Assembly (NCBI GenBank): GCA_003427395.1
Contig: BFEA01000026.1
Coordinates: forward strand, 3,932,494 to 3,961,875
Source of the DNA: Chara braunii
Taxonomy: Eukaryota > Streptophyta > Charophyceae > Charales > Characeae
Length of the DNA stretch: 29,382 bases
Direction of reading: 5' to 3'
Part shown: positions 29,318-29,382 of the stretch, one piece after another
How positions within the stretch are numbered: the first letter of the stretch is position 1
Layout of the letters: each line of letters opens with the position of its first letter
The notes under the pieces: model-generated
The model's database searches: none
The model's input: only the letters and a program-made list of their open reading frames with translations
Told to the model about the DNA's origin: nothing
Translations under genes and position numbers: made by a program

Positions 29318-29382
<65 letters not shown>
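29318..29382 (+). repeat. (GT)n microsatellite to the window end
   Basis: About 32 uninterrupted TG/GT units, cut off by the window edge. Confidence 0.98.

Larger units (their letters stand above)
23711..29382. other. downstream region, no gene supported
   Basis: After the stop codon there are 5.7 kb in which I can support no exon. Contents: T-rich stretch 23840-23890, pyrimidine-rich 24340-24720, a 23-base G run, a 235-bp duplication, a pentanucleotide array, a 60-80-bp duplication, a 118-bp duplication and a terminal (GT)n. Short frames such as one from ATG at 28892 (MIELDQCESGLDAQQ) have no recognisable relatives. Confidence 0.6.

Noticed and set aside
1-29382. CRISPR arrays, bacterial operons or phage genes
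   Set aside because: No regularly spaced repeats with unique spacers, no dense gene packing or ribosome binding sites. The interrupted gene with GT-AG introns is eukaryotic.

Overview
The window is nuclear DNA from a green plant. It carries the 3' part of one recognisable gene on the + strand and a great deal of non-coding repeat. By hand splicing I recover a plant-type Mediator subunit 26 (MED26-like) gene made of eight well-supported exons between 5044 and 23710. A possible further exon lies at the extreme left edge (1-45). The exon phases agree at every junction. The eight exons total 1335 bases, which is 444 codons plus a stop.

Three separate parts of the predicted protein match the plant MED26 family in the right order. 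The N-terminal LW/TFIIS-N domain is spread over three exons. It is followed by the short GLPSPPMDEAA block. At the C-terminus is a basic block containing KRKLQERYQQ, which continues across an intron into a KKSRTIQ segment. Between them lies one large exon encoding a charged, low-complexity linker with a (DDRGK/R)n repeat. The true N-terminus and promoter are probably left of the window.

The introns are long (about 1.7-5 kb) and filled with microsatellites, long G runs, many two-copy tandem duplications, tRNA-like (SINE-type) fragments and a degenerate CCCTAAA (plant telomere-like) block. One intron contains an assembly gap flanked by an inverted repeat. The last intron uses a GC donor, and homology to the family supports that junction independently.

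Layout: 1-5043 possible exon plus repeat-rich intron; 5044-14771 exons for the LW domain and the PSPPMDEAA block, with large introns; 14772-19023 two introns around a 31-base micro-exon; 19024-23710 linker exon, C-terminal exons and stop; 23711-29382 downstream sequence with duplications and microsatellites and no gene I can support.

Organism: the MED26 architecture and CCCTAAA-type repeats point to the streptophyte/land-plant lineage. The intron size and the heavy (CT)n, poly-G and duplication load suggest a large, repeat-rich genome. A charophyte alga such as Chara is my guess, but this is inference, not shown by the sequence. Most open reading frames in the window are chance products of stop-poor pyrimidine tracts and simple repeats.
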